Shown here in pieces: positions 14,352 to 22,252 of a stretch of 24,651 bases of DNA (positions are counted from its first letter, which is position 1; every line of letters starts with the position of its first letter). Both the position numbers and the translations under genes were made by a program. Source of the stretch: JANMEX01 sp043744175 (GTDB lineage: Bacteria; Pseudomonadota; Alphaproteobacteria; Rhizobiales; Rhizobiaceae); contig JAYTVD010000075.1 in the NCBI GenBank assembly GCA_043744175.1, forward strand, positions 1-24,651, given 5' to 3'. The notes beneath the pieces were generated by a model. That model saw only the letters and a program-made list of their open reading frames with translations. It was not told the origin of the DNA and did no database searches.

Positions 14352-16286
14352 ATGATTGAAGCAGCAAACGGTGCGCTTGGTGACTTGACGCAAGCACTTG
14401 GCATGTCAGATCGCCTGAACATCGGCGCGGCGCCTGCCACCGCCCCCGAACCAACGGGTGAAGTTGAGTTCAAGCGCAACCGTTCCGAAGGCTATGTCAT
14501 CGAGTGCGATGGTAATCGCGCCATTATCTCAGCCATCTCCGGCAAATCCTCTGGTGCATCAGACGATTATTGGGCGGTTGGCCAGCTTATCTCCATCCGC
14601 GTTGGTGAAAACCGCATCGTCGGCATGATTTATGAAATCAAAGCCGAAAATCCGGACTGGAACCCGAACGACGATCACGTCGTGCACATTATGGTGGAAC
14701 TAACCGGTGAAATCCGGCAGGACCAACCGGGCAGCCCGCCCTATTTCTCTGGTGGCATCAAAAGCTATCCCTATATGGGCGCCGTCGCCCACAGAATTCG
14801 CCACGCGGATTTGGCCGCTGTTTATGCCTCAAGCGGCGCGAAAACGGTGACAATTGGTGCTCTATCACAAGACGCATCAATCCCGGCTGTCATCGATATT
14901 GATAAATTGCTTTCCCGTCACTTCGCGGTTGTCGGCACCACCGGCGTTGGTAAATCCACCGCTGTAACGCTGCTTTTGCGCAAAATCGTCGAAACTCGGC
15001 CAGATATACGCGTACTTATTCTTGATCCGCACAATGAATTCTCCTCCGCCTTTCCAGATCACGCCATCACCGTTGAGGCAGAAACTTTGGAATTGCCATT
15101 CTGGATGTTCCGTCTGGAAGAGTTTCAGGAAGTCATTTTCCGTGGCCGTCCTGCTGTGCCAGAAGAGCTTGATGCGCTGCGTGATCTTATTCCGCTGGCA
15201 AAGCTTCGCTTCAAGAAGGGTGGTGGCGAGCGCTCCGGCCTGCGCCGCGATAAGGAATTCACGACGTATACCGCAGATACACCGGTTCCTTACCGTATCA
15301 TAGAGCTTTTGGCACTGATTGAAGAGCGCATTGGCTTGCTCGACGGCAAGGCCGAGCGTCCGCATTTGCGTGCCTTGAAGAACCGTATTGATTCCGTTGT
15401 CAACGACCCGCGTTTCAAGTTCATGTTCGGCGCAAAAACCGTCGAAGACAGCATTGATCCGATTATCCGCCACATTTTCCGCATCCCGCAAAATGGCAAA
15501 CCTATTTGCGCGTTCCAGCTTTCTGGAATCCCTTCGGAAGTCGTGAATTCCGTCGCCTCTATCCTTTGCCGCTTGGCATTCGATCTGGCGCTTTGGTCTG
15601 AGGGCACAATCCAAACGCTGGTCGTCTGTGAAGAAGCGCATCGTTACATTCCCGCCGATGTTTCATCAGGCTTTGTCCCTACCCGCCAAGCCATTTCGCG
15701 TATTGCCAAGGAAGGCCGTAAATATGGCGTGTTCCTCGGTGTTATCACGCAGCGTCCCGGTGAATTGGACTCGACAATTTTGTCTCAGTGCAACACCGTG
15801 TTTGCCATGCGTCTCGGCAACGAGCGCGATAAGGACATCATCCGCCAAGCCGTTTCGGGCGCGGCACAGAGCACAATAGCCTTCCTGTCATCCATCGCTA
15901 ACCGCGAAGCCATTGCCTTTGGTGAGGCAATTGCCACGCCCATGCGCTTGATGTTCGAAAATGTGCCGAAGACAAAATTGCCAGGTAGCCATATCTATGA
16001 AAACCAAGCCAAGCTTGCCGCAGGTGGCTCAGCTGTCGCGCTGGATGTTGTGATCAACCGCATGCGCCTGACAAAAGAGCAGGAAAAGGACGAGGAAATC
16101 GGCTTCGCACCTGCCATCGAACCCGCACCAAGTTCCACATCGCGATTTGGCGGGACCGGCATTGCGCCTGAGGCTCCACTGCGCCGTCATACCGATCAAG
16201 TCACGAATTGGCAGAGCGGCGAAGATGTTCGTATAGGCAGACGCGATGCCGATGCATCACTACGCCCGACATTTGGCAATCGCTAA
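14352..16286 (+). CDS. HerA-like ATPase (HAS-barrel plus DUF87/HerA domain)
   Basis: A 644-residue hexameric-type translocase of the HerA/FtsK superfamily. The N-terminal ~150 residues form a HAS-barrel-like region. Walker A is GTTGVGKST at residues 195-203, and ILDPHNEF follows shortly after. The Walker B-like VVCEEAH is at 424-430, and GVITQRPGELDSTILSQC carries the sensor region near 470. HerA proteins pump or unwind DNA in end-resection or defence complexes, but here no NurA, Sir2 or other nuclease gene is adjacent, so the role is open. The frame is open back to a GTG at 14208, adding 48 residues, but that segment does not look like HerA and has poor start context. The ATG at 14352 has GGGGA upstream and matches the expected N-terminus. 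Divergent from ligA. Confidence 0.88.
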   Translation: MIEAANGALGDLTQALGMSDRLNIGAAPATAPEPTGEVEFKRNRSEGYVIECDGNRAIISAISGKSSGASDDYWAVGQLISIRVGENRIVGMIYEIKAENPDWNPNDDHVVHIMVELTGEIRQDQPGSPPYFSGGIKSYPYMGAVAHRIRHADLAAVYASSGAKTVTIGALSQDASIPAVIDIDKLLSRHFAVVGTTGVGKSTAVTLLLRKIVETRPDIRVLILDPHNEFSSAFPDHAITVEAETLELPFWMFRLEEFQEVIFRGRPAVPEELDALRDLIPLAKLRFKKGGGERSGLRRDKEFTTYTADTPVPYRIIELLALIEERIGLLDGKAERPHLRALKNRIDSVVNDPRFKFMFGAKTVEDSIDPIIRHIFRIPQNGKPICAFQLSGIPSEVVNSVASILCRLAFDLALWSEGTIQTLVVCEEAHRYIPADVSSGFVPTRQAISRIAKEGRKYGVFLGVITQRPGELDSTILSQCNTVFAMRLGNERDKDIIRQAVSGAAQSTIAFLSSIANREAIAFGEAIATPMRLMFENVPKTKLPGSHIYENQAKLAAGGSAVALDVVINRMRLTKEQEKDEEIGFAPAIEPAPSSTSRFGGTGIAPEAPLRRHTDQVTNWQSGEDVRIGRRDADASLRPTFGNR

Positions 16287-16293
16287 GCACCAA

Positions 16294-16638
16294 TCAAACT
16301 GATCTACCGGACGGGCCTCTATATGCCCGTTCCACTTTGGCCACTCGCAGTTCGTAATGCTCGTACCAGCGCTCGATGCCCGTCTTCTGGGCGAATAAAT
16401 GCGCCGCGTCGGCCTTCCATACCGCAATGCTAGCCTCGTCTTTCCAATAGGAAACGGTAATGCCCAGCCGCGCCGCATCGCGTGTGGATTCCGCGCCAAG
16501 ACAGCCTGGTTGCGCAAGCGCCAACTCATACATGCGCTCGCCCATCGCTTCGTAGCCTTCGTCGCTTGACGACAATTTATTCGTGAAAATCACCGCATAA
16601 TAAGGCGGCTCAGGGGTATTCGCAAAGCGATCGTCCAA
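16294..16638 (-). CDS. Antibiotic biosynthesis monooxygenase (ABM) domain protein, TTG start
   Basis: A 114-residue single-domain protein of the dimeric alpha/beta barrel type. YYAVIFTNKL, MGERMYELALAQPGCLGAES and ITVSYWKDEASIAVWKAD are the ABM pattern. Members are heme-degrading, quinol or other small monooxygenases, or proteins of unknown substrate; nothing here decides. The frame runs up to an ATG at 16674, but that ATG has no ribosome site. A TTG at 16636-16638 has AGGAG (minus strand, 16646-16650) 7 nt ahead and starts just before the domain, so I use it. It converges on the HerA-like gene and lies downstream of the diguanylate cyclase gene on the same strand. Confidence 0.8.
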   Translation of the reverse strand: MDDRFANTPEPPYYAVIFTNKLSSSDEGYEAMGERMYELALAQPGCLGAESTRDAARLGITVSYWKDEASIAVWKADAAHLFAQKTGIERWYEHYELRVAKVERAYRGPSGRSV

Positions 16639-16750
16639 CGCAATTCTCCTGCAATCAAAAGACTGCAACAGCATAAACGCAAAAGCCCGCTTAGCGAAAT
16701 AGTGAGGAGAACATGGAGACTAGCTTAGTCGCGGGCAATCGCAGGCCCTA

Positions 16751-17536
16751 TCAGGCGGCGCACACGCGGTTGCGGCCCTGACGCTTGGCTTGATACAGCA
16801 TACGGTCAGCGCGGCGGTAGAAGGAATCTGGATCTTCGACACCATCCCAAATCGTCAGCCCTACTGAAGTCGTGACTTTGAGATGCACATTGCCGGATAC
16901 AATCACAAGATCAGCAACCGCGCGGCGGATACGCTCGGCAAATTTTGTCAGACTGTCAGCGTCCATATTCGGCGCGACAACCGCAAATTCCTCGCCACCA
17001 AGGCGCGCGGCAATATCGTGAAAGCGCGTAAAGTTTTTCAAACATTGGGACACTTGGCGCAACACTTCGTCGCCCACATCATGCCCGTGAGTGTCATTGA
17101 CCATCTTGAAGTGATCCAAATCCAGAACGATCAAACCAACGGGTTTTTGAATACGCTTGAATTCGTCTAAATACTGCGCCAGCGCGTCGTCAAAATAACG
17201 ACGGTTTTGCAGGCCCGTCAAACCATCGGTGAGTGCCACCTGCTCCATATTATCGGAACGTGCCGAAAGCTTTTCGGTCATATCCTGCAAGCGGCTTTGT
17301 TCTTTGGTCTGATTGCGAATTTGTGGGAAAATCAGAAAGACACCCAAGACTAAAGATACTGATATGAGCGCCATGGAAGCAAATACCATCTGGCCAATTG
17401 TTGCATGTGCAGCTTCTTCGAGTGCGGGCGCTTGATCTGGAATATTTAATGACATCGCATAATACAGCAATCCGGCCGCAATCGCACCGAGCGTCGAGCA
17501 CAGGATAAACATTATTTCGACAGACTTAAGACGCAT
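16751..17536 (-). CDS. Membrane-bound diguanylate cyclase (GGDEF domain)
   Basis: A 261-residue inner-membrane protein. Two hydrophobic helices (about 8-28 and 49-70) bracket a short, probably periplasmic loop. A linker that could be coiled coil (about 75-98) and a GGDEF domain from about residue 100 (ALTDGLTGLQNRR) follow. The active-site motif is GGEEF at 180-184. An RxxD inhibitory site, R171-F-H-D174, lies exactly five residues before it, so product inhibition by c-di-GMP is expected. It makes c-di-GMP from two GTP and would favour sessile growth. The loop of about 20 residues is too small for a normal ligand-binding domain, so the input signal is unclear. The start is ATG at 17534-17536 with GGTGGAG 5 nt ahead. 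Confidence 0.95.
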   Translation of the reverse strand: MRLKSVEIMFILCSTLGAIAAGLLYYAMSLNIPDQAPALEEAAHATIGQMVFASMALISVSLVLGVFLIFPQIRNQTKEQSRLQDMTEKLSARSDNMEQVALTDGLTGLQNRRYFDDALAQYLDEFKRIQKPVGLIVLDLDHFKMVNDTHGHDVGDEVLRQVSQCLKNFTRFHDIAARLGGEEFAVVAPNMDADSLTKFAERIRRAVADLVIVSGNVHLKVTTSVGLTIWDGVEDPDSFYRRADRMLYQAKRQGRNRVCAA

Positions 17537-17674
17537 CAACGCTCCACCTTTGTGACGTTAAGGTAAGCGACGCCACTTTCTTAGCAGTTAACACGAGACA
17601 TGAAAATCATCGCAAAAATGCTTCGAATTCCGAATACCATAAATATAGTAAACACTAGCTTACAAGCGGTTGAA

Positions 17675-18556
17675 TTAGGGGGTGATAATGCGCTGCCAAC
17701 TTTCATCGAATTGATTGCGCATCCATGTCATTTGCCGCTTGGCATATTGCCGTGTCGCGGCGCTGCAAAGCGTGATTACCTCATCAAACGTCATTTTATC
17801 TGCAAAAAACGCTGTAATTTCACGTACTCCGATCGCTTTCATCGCTGGTAGTGCCGGATCAAGGTCAAGCAAATTGAGCGCACGCACCTCTTCCAACGCA
17901 CCGGTTTTGAGCATCAAAGCGAAGCGCTTGTTGATCTTTGCACGCAGGATTTCGCGGTCGGGAGCGAGGCAAATTTTGGTTGAATCCACCTCGTTTATCA
18001 GTGCCTTTCCGGTCTGTTTTTGCCAGTGACTTATAGGCTTTCCAGACGCCTCAAACACCTCTATCGCACGCACAATGCGCTGCCCGTCTTGCGGCTTTAG
18101 CCATGCCGCAGTCTCAGCATCTCGGGCCGCCAATTCGTCATGAAGACAGACCGAGCCATCATCCACCAGCCTTTGACGCCAGTAATTACGTATCTCGTCA
18201 GGAATTTCCGGCATTTGCGACAGACCGCCAAGTAGTGCCTTGAAATATAAGCCCGTGCCGCCAACAAAAACCAAATGCCTGCCCTCCAGTGCAGGGTCGG
18301 CAAGCAACGCTTCCACATCCGCTAACCAACGCCCCGTCGAATATAGCTGCGAAGGGTGAACATGGCCGTAAAGCCGGTGTTCAACACCGCCCATTTCCTC
18401 ATCGCTTGGCCGCGCCGTCAACACGCGCAACACATCGTAAACCTGCATGGAATCCGCATTGACCACCACGCCATCCCGCTCTTTGGCAATCTGCACAGCA
18501 TAAGCAGACTTGCCGCTGGCAGTTGGTCCCGCTATCAGGGTCGTGTTTTCGCGCAT
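17675..18556 (-). CDS. miaA: tRNA dimethylallyltransferase MiaA
   Basis: A 293-residue enzyme that adds dimethylallyl from DMAPP to A37 of tRNAs reading UNN codons. The P-loop GPTASGKS is at residues 10-17. Next come NADSMQVYDVL with the catalytic aspartate, a TARPSDEE..VEHRLYG segment, and GGTGLYFKALLGG. The C-terminal part with TRQYAKRQMTWMRNQ is typical for tRNA binding. Length is slightly under E. coli MiaA (316). Divergent from serB with only 17 bp between starts, an arrangement I know from rhizobial genomes. The two promoters must therefore lie within or across each other's coding sequence. Confidence 0.96.
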   Translation of the reverse strand: MRENTTLIAGPTASGKSAYAVQIAKERDGVVVNADSMQVYDVLRVLTARPSDEEMGGVEHRLYGHVHPSQLYSTGRWLADVEALLADPALEGRHLVFVGGTGLYFKALLGGLSQMPEIPDEIRNYWRQRLVDDGSVCLHDELAARDAETAAWLKPQDGQRIVRAIEVFEASGKPISHWQKQTGKALINEVDSTKICLAPDREILRAKINKRFALMLKTGALEEVRALNLLDLDPALPAMKAIGVREITAFFADKMTFDEVITLCSAATRQYAKRQMTWMRNQFDESWQRIITP

Positions 18557-18573
18557 TGTCTCAAAGGCTCTTC

Positions 18574-19458
18574 ATGTTAGTCGTCACGCTTATCGCAAAT
18601 CCCGCCAATCCTGTTTTGACCAGCGACTTAGCGCATAGCGCACAGCAAGCCCTTGGCGCAACGGCGCTTTATTGGCTGGCCGATGGTATCGCCTGCGATA
18701 TCATTCTGGCGGATAGCATGAGCGCCGCGGAAGCTATCCAGTTTCTGGATAATGCCCTTGGCGCACTGCCGATTGATCGCGTGGTACAAGACGCCGACAG
18801 CCGCCGCAAAACACTGCTCATCGCCGATATGGACTCCACCATGATAGGCCAAGAGTGTATAGACGAACTTGCCGATGTCGTCGGCCTCAAAGCCCACGTC
18901 TCCGCCATCACAGCCCGCGCCATGAATGGCGAGATCCCGTTCGAGTCCGCCTTGCGTGAGCGCGTCGCATTGCTCAAGGGCCTGTCCGCAGATGTCGTCG
19001 GCAAGGTTATCGCCGAGCGCATAACTCTTACTCCCGGCGGCAAAGAGCTGATTGCCACCATGAAAGCCAATGGCGGCTACACCGCGCTGGTCTCCGGCGG
19101 GTTCACCTGCTTTACCAATCCCGTCGCCGCCATGCTTGGCTTTGATGAAAATCAGGCCAATATATTGTTGGAAGAAAACGATCAGTTTTCCGGCCTCGTT
19201 GCCGAGCCAATTCTAGGCAAGCAAGCCAAAGCCGATGCGCTGGTCGCAATCTCGGCCCGCCTCGGCATCACGACGCAAGACGCGATAGCTGTCGGTGACG
19301 GTGCCAATGATTTAGCCATGATCGAAATGGCTGGAAGTGGCGTCGCCCTTCACGCCAAACCCTCCGTCGCGGCTCAAGCTAAGCATCGCATCAACCACTG
19401 TGATTTGACGGCGTTGTTATACATGCAGGGCTATCGAAAGGCCGATTTCGTAGCGTGA
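18574..19458 (+). CDS. serB: Phosphoserine phosphatase SerB
   Basis: A 294-residue HAD-family phosphatase, last step of serine synthesis. The catalytic DMDST has its nucleophile at D85 and acid/base at D87, followed by MIGQECIDELAD. Motif II (SGGFT) and motif III (VGDGANDLAMI) are intact. The N-terminal ~75 residues are the ACT-like part found in proteobacterial SerB. The frame is open to 18523, but the ATG at 18574, with AAAGG upstream, gives the usual MxxxTLIANP start and avoids overlap with miaA. Its stop faces degP across a shared terminator. Confidence 0.96.
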   Translation: MLVVTLIANPANPVLTSDLAHSAQQALGATALYWLADGIACDIILADSMSAAEAIQFLDNALGALPIDRVVQDADSRRKTLLIADMDSTMIGQECIDELADVVGLKAHVSAITARAMNGEIPFESALRERVALLKGLSADVVGKVIAERITLTPGGKELIATMKANGGYTALVSGGFTCFTNPVAAMLGFDENQANILLEENDQFSGLVAEPILGKQAKADALVAISARLGITTQDAIAVGDGANDLAMIEMAGSGVALHAKPSVAAQAKHRINHCDLTALLYMQGYRKADFVA

Positions 19459-19462
19459 AACA

Positions 19463-19490
19463 AGAAAGGCGACCCTTAGGTGGCCTTTCT
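19463..19490. terminator. Probable bidirectional terminator between serB and degP
   Basis: A stem-loop with 12-nt arms (AGAAAGGCGACC at 19463-19474 and GGTGGCCTTTCT at 19479-19490), one G-G mismatch and a CTTA loop. It lies 4 bp after the serB stop and 16 bp before the degP stop. Runs of T or A at the stem edges (TTTCT on one strand, TTTCTTG on the other) are weak U-tracts, so it could end both transcripts. Confidence 0.65.
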
Positions 19491-19506
19491 CATAAATTCC
19501 CAAACA

Positions 19507-21039
19507 CTACTCAATGCGCAGCGTTAAGAAGCGTAGCTCGCCAGTCTTGGATGAAACCATTAGCAACGCATTTTTGCGGCCTTCGGTTTTCAGCTTTTCA
19601 ATACGCGAGGCAAAATCCTTGGCAGTTGTCACCGGCTCCTGCGCCACTTCGGTAATCACTTCGCCAGCTTCAATGCGCTTTTCAGCCGCCGCAGAATTTG
19701 GTTCCACAGCCGAGATCAAGACGCCTTTAATGTCTTCAGCAATGCCGGCGGCCTTGCGCTTTTCCGGCGTCAAATCATCCAGTGTCATACCAAGCACCTT
19801 GGTATCCACCGGCTTGACGACTGGCTTATCGCCGCCCTTGTCACCGTTCTCAGCCAATTTAGCTTCGCCATCTTCAAGGCGGCCTAAGGTAATTTTTACT
19901 GTCTGCTCAACACCTTTGCGAACGATAACGACATCGACAACTTTGCCAACAGCGCTGTCACCCACCATGCGGGTTAAGTCACGGACATCCTTGATCGGCT
20001 TACCATCAAACATTTTAACCACGTCGCCAGCGACCAATGTGCCGTCAGCCACCGGGCTACCCTTGATGATACCCGCAATCAACGCACCATCCGAATTCGC
20101 CATGCCAAGGCTTTCAGCAATATCATCGGTAACCGGCTGAATACGCACACCGAGCCAACCACGGCGCGTCTCGCCAAATTTACGCAATTGATCCACGACA
20201 CCGCTTGCAAGTTCTGCGGGGATCGAAAACCCAAGGCCAATGGAGCCGCCTGAGGGCGAAATGATAGCGGAGTTAATACCAATAACATCGCCATCCATAT
20301 TAAACAGCGGTCCGCCGGAATTGCCTTTGTTAATAGCCGCATCTGTTTGAATAAACCGGTCATAGGGGCCGGATTGAATATCGCGGTTACGTGCGGAGAT
20401 AATGCCCACAGTCACAGTTCCACCGAGGCCAAACGGATTACCGATTGCCATAACCCAGTCGCCAATACGCGCTTTTTCAGAATCGCCAAACTTGACCGCC
20501 GTCAGCTTATGCTTGCTGGCATCGACCTTAAGCACGGCCAAATCCGTCTTCGCATCCTTGCCAATAAGCGTGGCCTTAAGCTTTTTGCCGTCGGTAAAAT
20601 TGATTTCAATGTCGTCCGCGCCGTCAATGACGTGGTTGTTAGTAACGATAATGCCCTCTACAGCGTCAATAACAAATCCGGAACCAAGGGACTGCACTTT
20701 GTGCGAGCCGCCATTGTCACCTTGAGGGCTACCATTATTGCCACCTTGGTCTTTGAAAAAATCATCAAAGAATTGCTGGAATGGCGAGCCATCCGGCATT
20801 TTGGGTAGTGGCGAAGGCTGCTCGCTATCGGGACCGTTATCGTCCGGCCCGTTGATTGTCTGCGATGTGGAAATGTTCACCACCGCGTCCAACAATCCGG
20901 CGGCAAGGTCAGCGACAGAGGCAGGGCCATTGGCATAAGCCGGCGCTACCAGCGAAATCGAGCTTGTCAACATCAATGCAGACATGCCTGCCACGATCGC
21001 AAACCGACCCAAAATAGTTTTCTTCATTGCCAACGCCAT
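19507..21039 (-). CDS. degP: DegP/MucD-type periplasmic serine endoprotease (Do family)
   Basis: A 510-residue S1C protease of the envelope that degrades and chaperones misfolded proteins. A Sec signal peptide ends near AYA at residue 36. The catalytic triad is H136 (TNNHVIDG), D166 (KTDLAVL) and S241 (GNSGGPLF). Two PDZ domains follow (about 285-375 and 410-505). A Gly/Asn/Pro-rich stretch at about 65-112 is the LA-loop region. The start has GGGAGAG about 6 nt before the ATG. It follows the DUF2065 gene by 117 bp in the hflKC cluster. HflKC in other bacteria modulates membrane proteolysis, so the cluster is a coherent envelope quality-control set. I could not identify a stress-sigma promoter with confidence in the 117-bp gap. 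Confidence 0.96.
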   Translation of the reverse strand: MALAMKKTILGRFAIVAGMSALMLTSSISLVAPAYANGPASVADLAAGLLDAVVNISTSQTINGPDDNGPDSEQPSPLPKMPDGSPFQQFFDDFFKDQGGNNGSPQGDNGGSHKVQSLGSGFVIDAVEGIIVTNNHVIDGADDIEINFTDGKKLKATLIGKDAKTDLAVLKVDASKHKLTAVKFGDSEKARIGDWVMAIGNPFGLGGTVTVGIISARNRDIQSGPYDRFIQTDAAINKGNSGGPLFNMDGDVIGINSAIISPSGGSIGLGFSIPAELASGVVDQLRKFGETRRGWLGVRIQPVTDDIAESLGMANSDGALIAGIIKGSPVADGTLVAGDVVKMFDGKPIKDVRDLTRMVGDSAVGKVVDVVIVRKGVEQTVKITLGRLEDGEAKLAENGDKGGDKPVVKPVDTKVLGMTLDDLTPEKRKAAGIAEDIKGVLISAVEPNSAAAEKRIEAGEVITEVAQEPVTTAKDFASRIEKLKTEGRKNALLMVSSKTGELRFLTLRIE

Positions 21040-21156
21040 CTAAGTCTCTCCCACCCCGCAGGGCTCTTCCAAATCAATTCGCGCGAAATCTGCTGTAGAA
21101 TTAAGGCTCCATTGCGACAAGGCAATTGCACATTCAATCAATCTTATGTGTTTGCC

Positions 21157-21342
21157 TCAGCCGCGCACCACCCACACAATCCCAAGCCCAAGCACCATCG
21201 ATACCAGTCCGAAAATGCGAATGGTACCCTCTGGAAGTCTTAGCACCTCCACAGCCATTCGCTTCGCGCCGCCCGGTACGCCGCAATAAATAAGGCCCTC
21301 GAACACAAACAAAAGTCCGAGGGCCGTTAGAAAGTCGCTCAT
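21157..21342 (-). CDS. DUF2065 (YjeT-like) small membrane protein
   Basis: A 61-residue protein with two membrane helices (about 4-20 and 40-59) joined by a basic loop (GGAKRMAVEVLRLPE). This is the DUF2065/YjeT pattern, and such genes commonly sit after hflC. Its function is unknown; association with the HflKC complex is a guess from context. The ATG overlaps the hflC stop in an ATGA at 21339-21342, so translation should be coupled. Confidence 0.92.
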   Translation of the reverse strand: MSDFLTALGLLFVFEGLIYCGVPGGAKRMAVEVLRLPEGTIRIFGLVSMVLGLGIVWVVRG

Positions 21343-22250
21343 TGCGCAGGCGCTGCCGGTGTTGCAGCAGACGTGCCTGTTGCACTGTTCAGATATTTGA
21401 AGAATGGCGAGTCAGGCGACAACACTAACGTTGTGCCCTCGCCAGCGATGCCAGTCTGATAGGCCTGAAGTGAGCGGTAAAACGCGAAGAACTCAGGGTC
21501 GCGCGAATAGGCTTCGGCAAACACTTTGTTGCGCTCGGCGTCGCCTTGACCGCGAAGAATTTCGGCATCCTTTTGCGCTTCTGCCACAGTAACCACCGCT
21601 TCACGGTCTGCCTCAGCCTTAATGCGTGTTGATTGCTGATTACCAAAAGCACGCAATTGAGCAGCTTCCGCCAATCGTTCCGCCTTCATGCGCTCAAACG
21701 TTTGCGCGGAAACTTCTTCCAGCAAATCCGTACGCAAAATGCGCACATCAACCACATCAACGCCCAAAACCAATGCCTGCGGTGTCAATTGGCGTTTCAC
21801 TTCTTGCATCATCTGTAGACGCTGATCTGAAAGCGCATCTTCAAACGAACGCTGCCCGTAAACACTGCGCAGCGAAGCATCAAGGCGCGTGCGCATATTG
21901 TCTTTCAGCATATCAACACTGCCAACCACGGTCTCACGGAACTTGCGCGGGTCAGTAATCCGGTAGGCCACGAACGCATCAACGACGTAACGCCGACCGT
22001 CCTTCACCTGCACACGAATATCGTCCAGCTCAACACGCAGCACGCGCTTCTCGCTAAACTGCACGGAATCAACAAATGCCGTCGGTAATTTGAAATAGAG
22101 GCCCGGTTCGTTAATAACCCGCTTAATTTCACCAAAGCGCAACACAAGCGCCTGTTCTTTGGGCGACACAACGAATAGCGATGAATAAATCAGGCCGACG
22201 ACCAACGCCAAAGCCACACCAATGTAAGGAAGTTTGTTCATATCCATCAT
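21339..22250 (-). CDS. hflC: HflC, SPFH/band-7 subunit of the FtsH-regulating complex
   Basis: A 303-residue protein with one N-terminal helix (about 8-29) and a band-7/prohibitin domain on the periplasmic side: SPKEQALVLRFGEIKRV, then EPGLYFKLP, and ERMKAERLAEAAQLRAFG at the start of the coiled coil. HflC and HflK form a large membrane cage that holds the FtsH protease and restrains it. It begins 2 bp after the hflK stop. The frame has Met codons at positions 1, 2 and 4; AAGG next to the hflK stop is better spaced for the later Met, so the true start may be a few residues shorter. Its stop overlaps the DUF2065 start. Confidence 0.95.
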   Translation of the reverse strand: MMDMNKLPYIGVALALVVGLIYSSLFVVSPKEQALVLRFGEIKRVINEPGLYFKLPTAFVDSVQFSEKRVLRVELDDIRVQVKDGRRYVVDAFVAYRITDPRKFRETVVGSVDMLKDNMRTRLDASLRSVYGQRSFEDALSDQRLQMMQEVKRQLTPQALVLGVDVVDVRILRTDLLEEVSAQTFERMKAERLAEAAQLRAFGNQQSTRIKAEADREAVVTVAEAQKDAEILRGQGDAERNKVFAEAYSRDPEFFAFYRSLQAYQTGIAGEGTTLVLSPDSPFFKYLNSATGTSAATPAAPAQ

Positions 22251-22252
22251 CC

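Noticed and set aside
14877..15641. 254-codon minus-strand open frame opposite the HerA-like gene
   Set aside because: It is a shadow of the HerA-like coding sequence, with no recognisable family and no ribosome site.
16713..16781. Possible 22-codon plus-strand peptide gene starting METSLVAGN with GAGGAG upstream
   Set aside because: The ribosome-site spacing is only 3 nt, most of the frame overlaps the end of the diguanylate cyclase gene on the other strand, and the peptide resembles nothing known to me.
16719..17662. The 9-mer ACTAGCTTA on both sides of the diguanylate cyclase gene (16719-16727 and 17654-17662)
   Set aside because: It is too short to be meaningful as flanking direct repeats, and no transposase or altered gene supports an insertion event.
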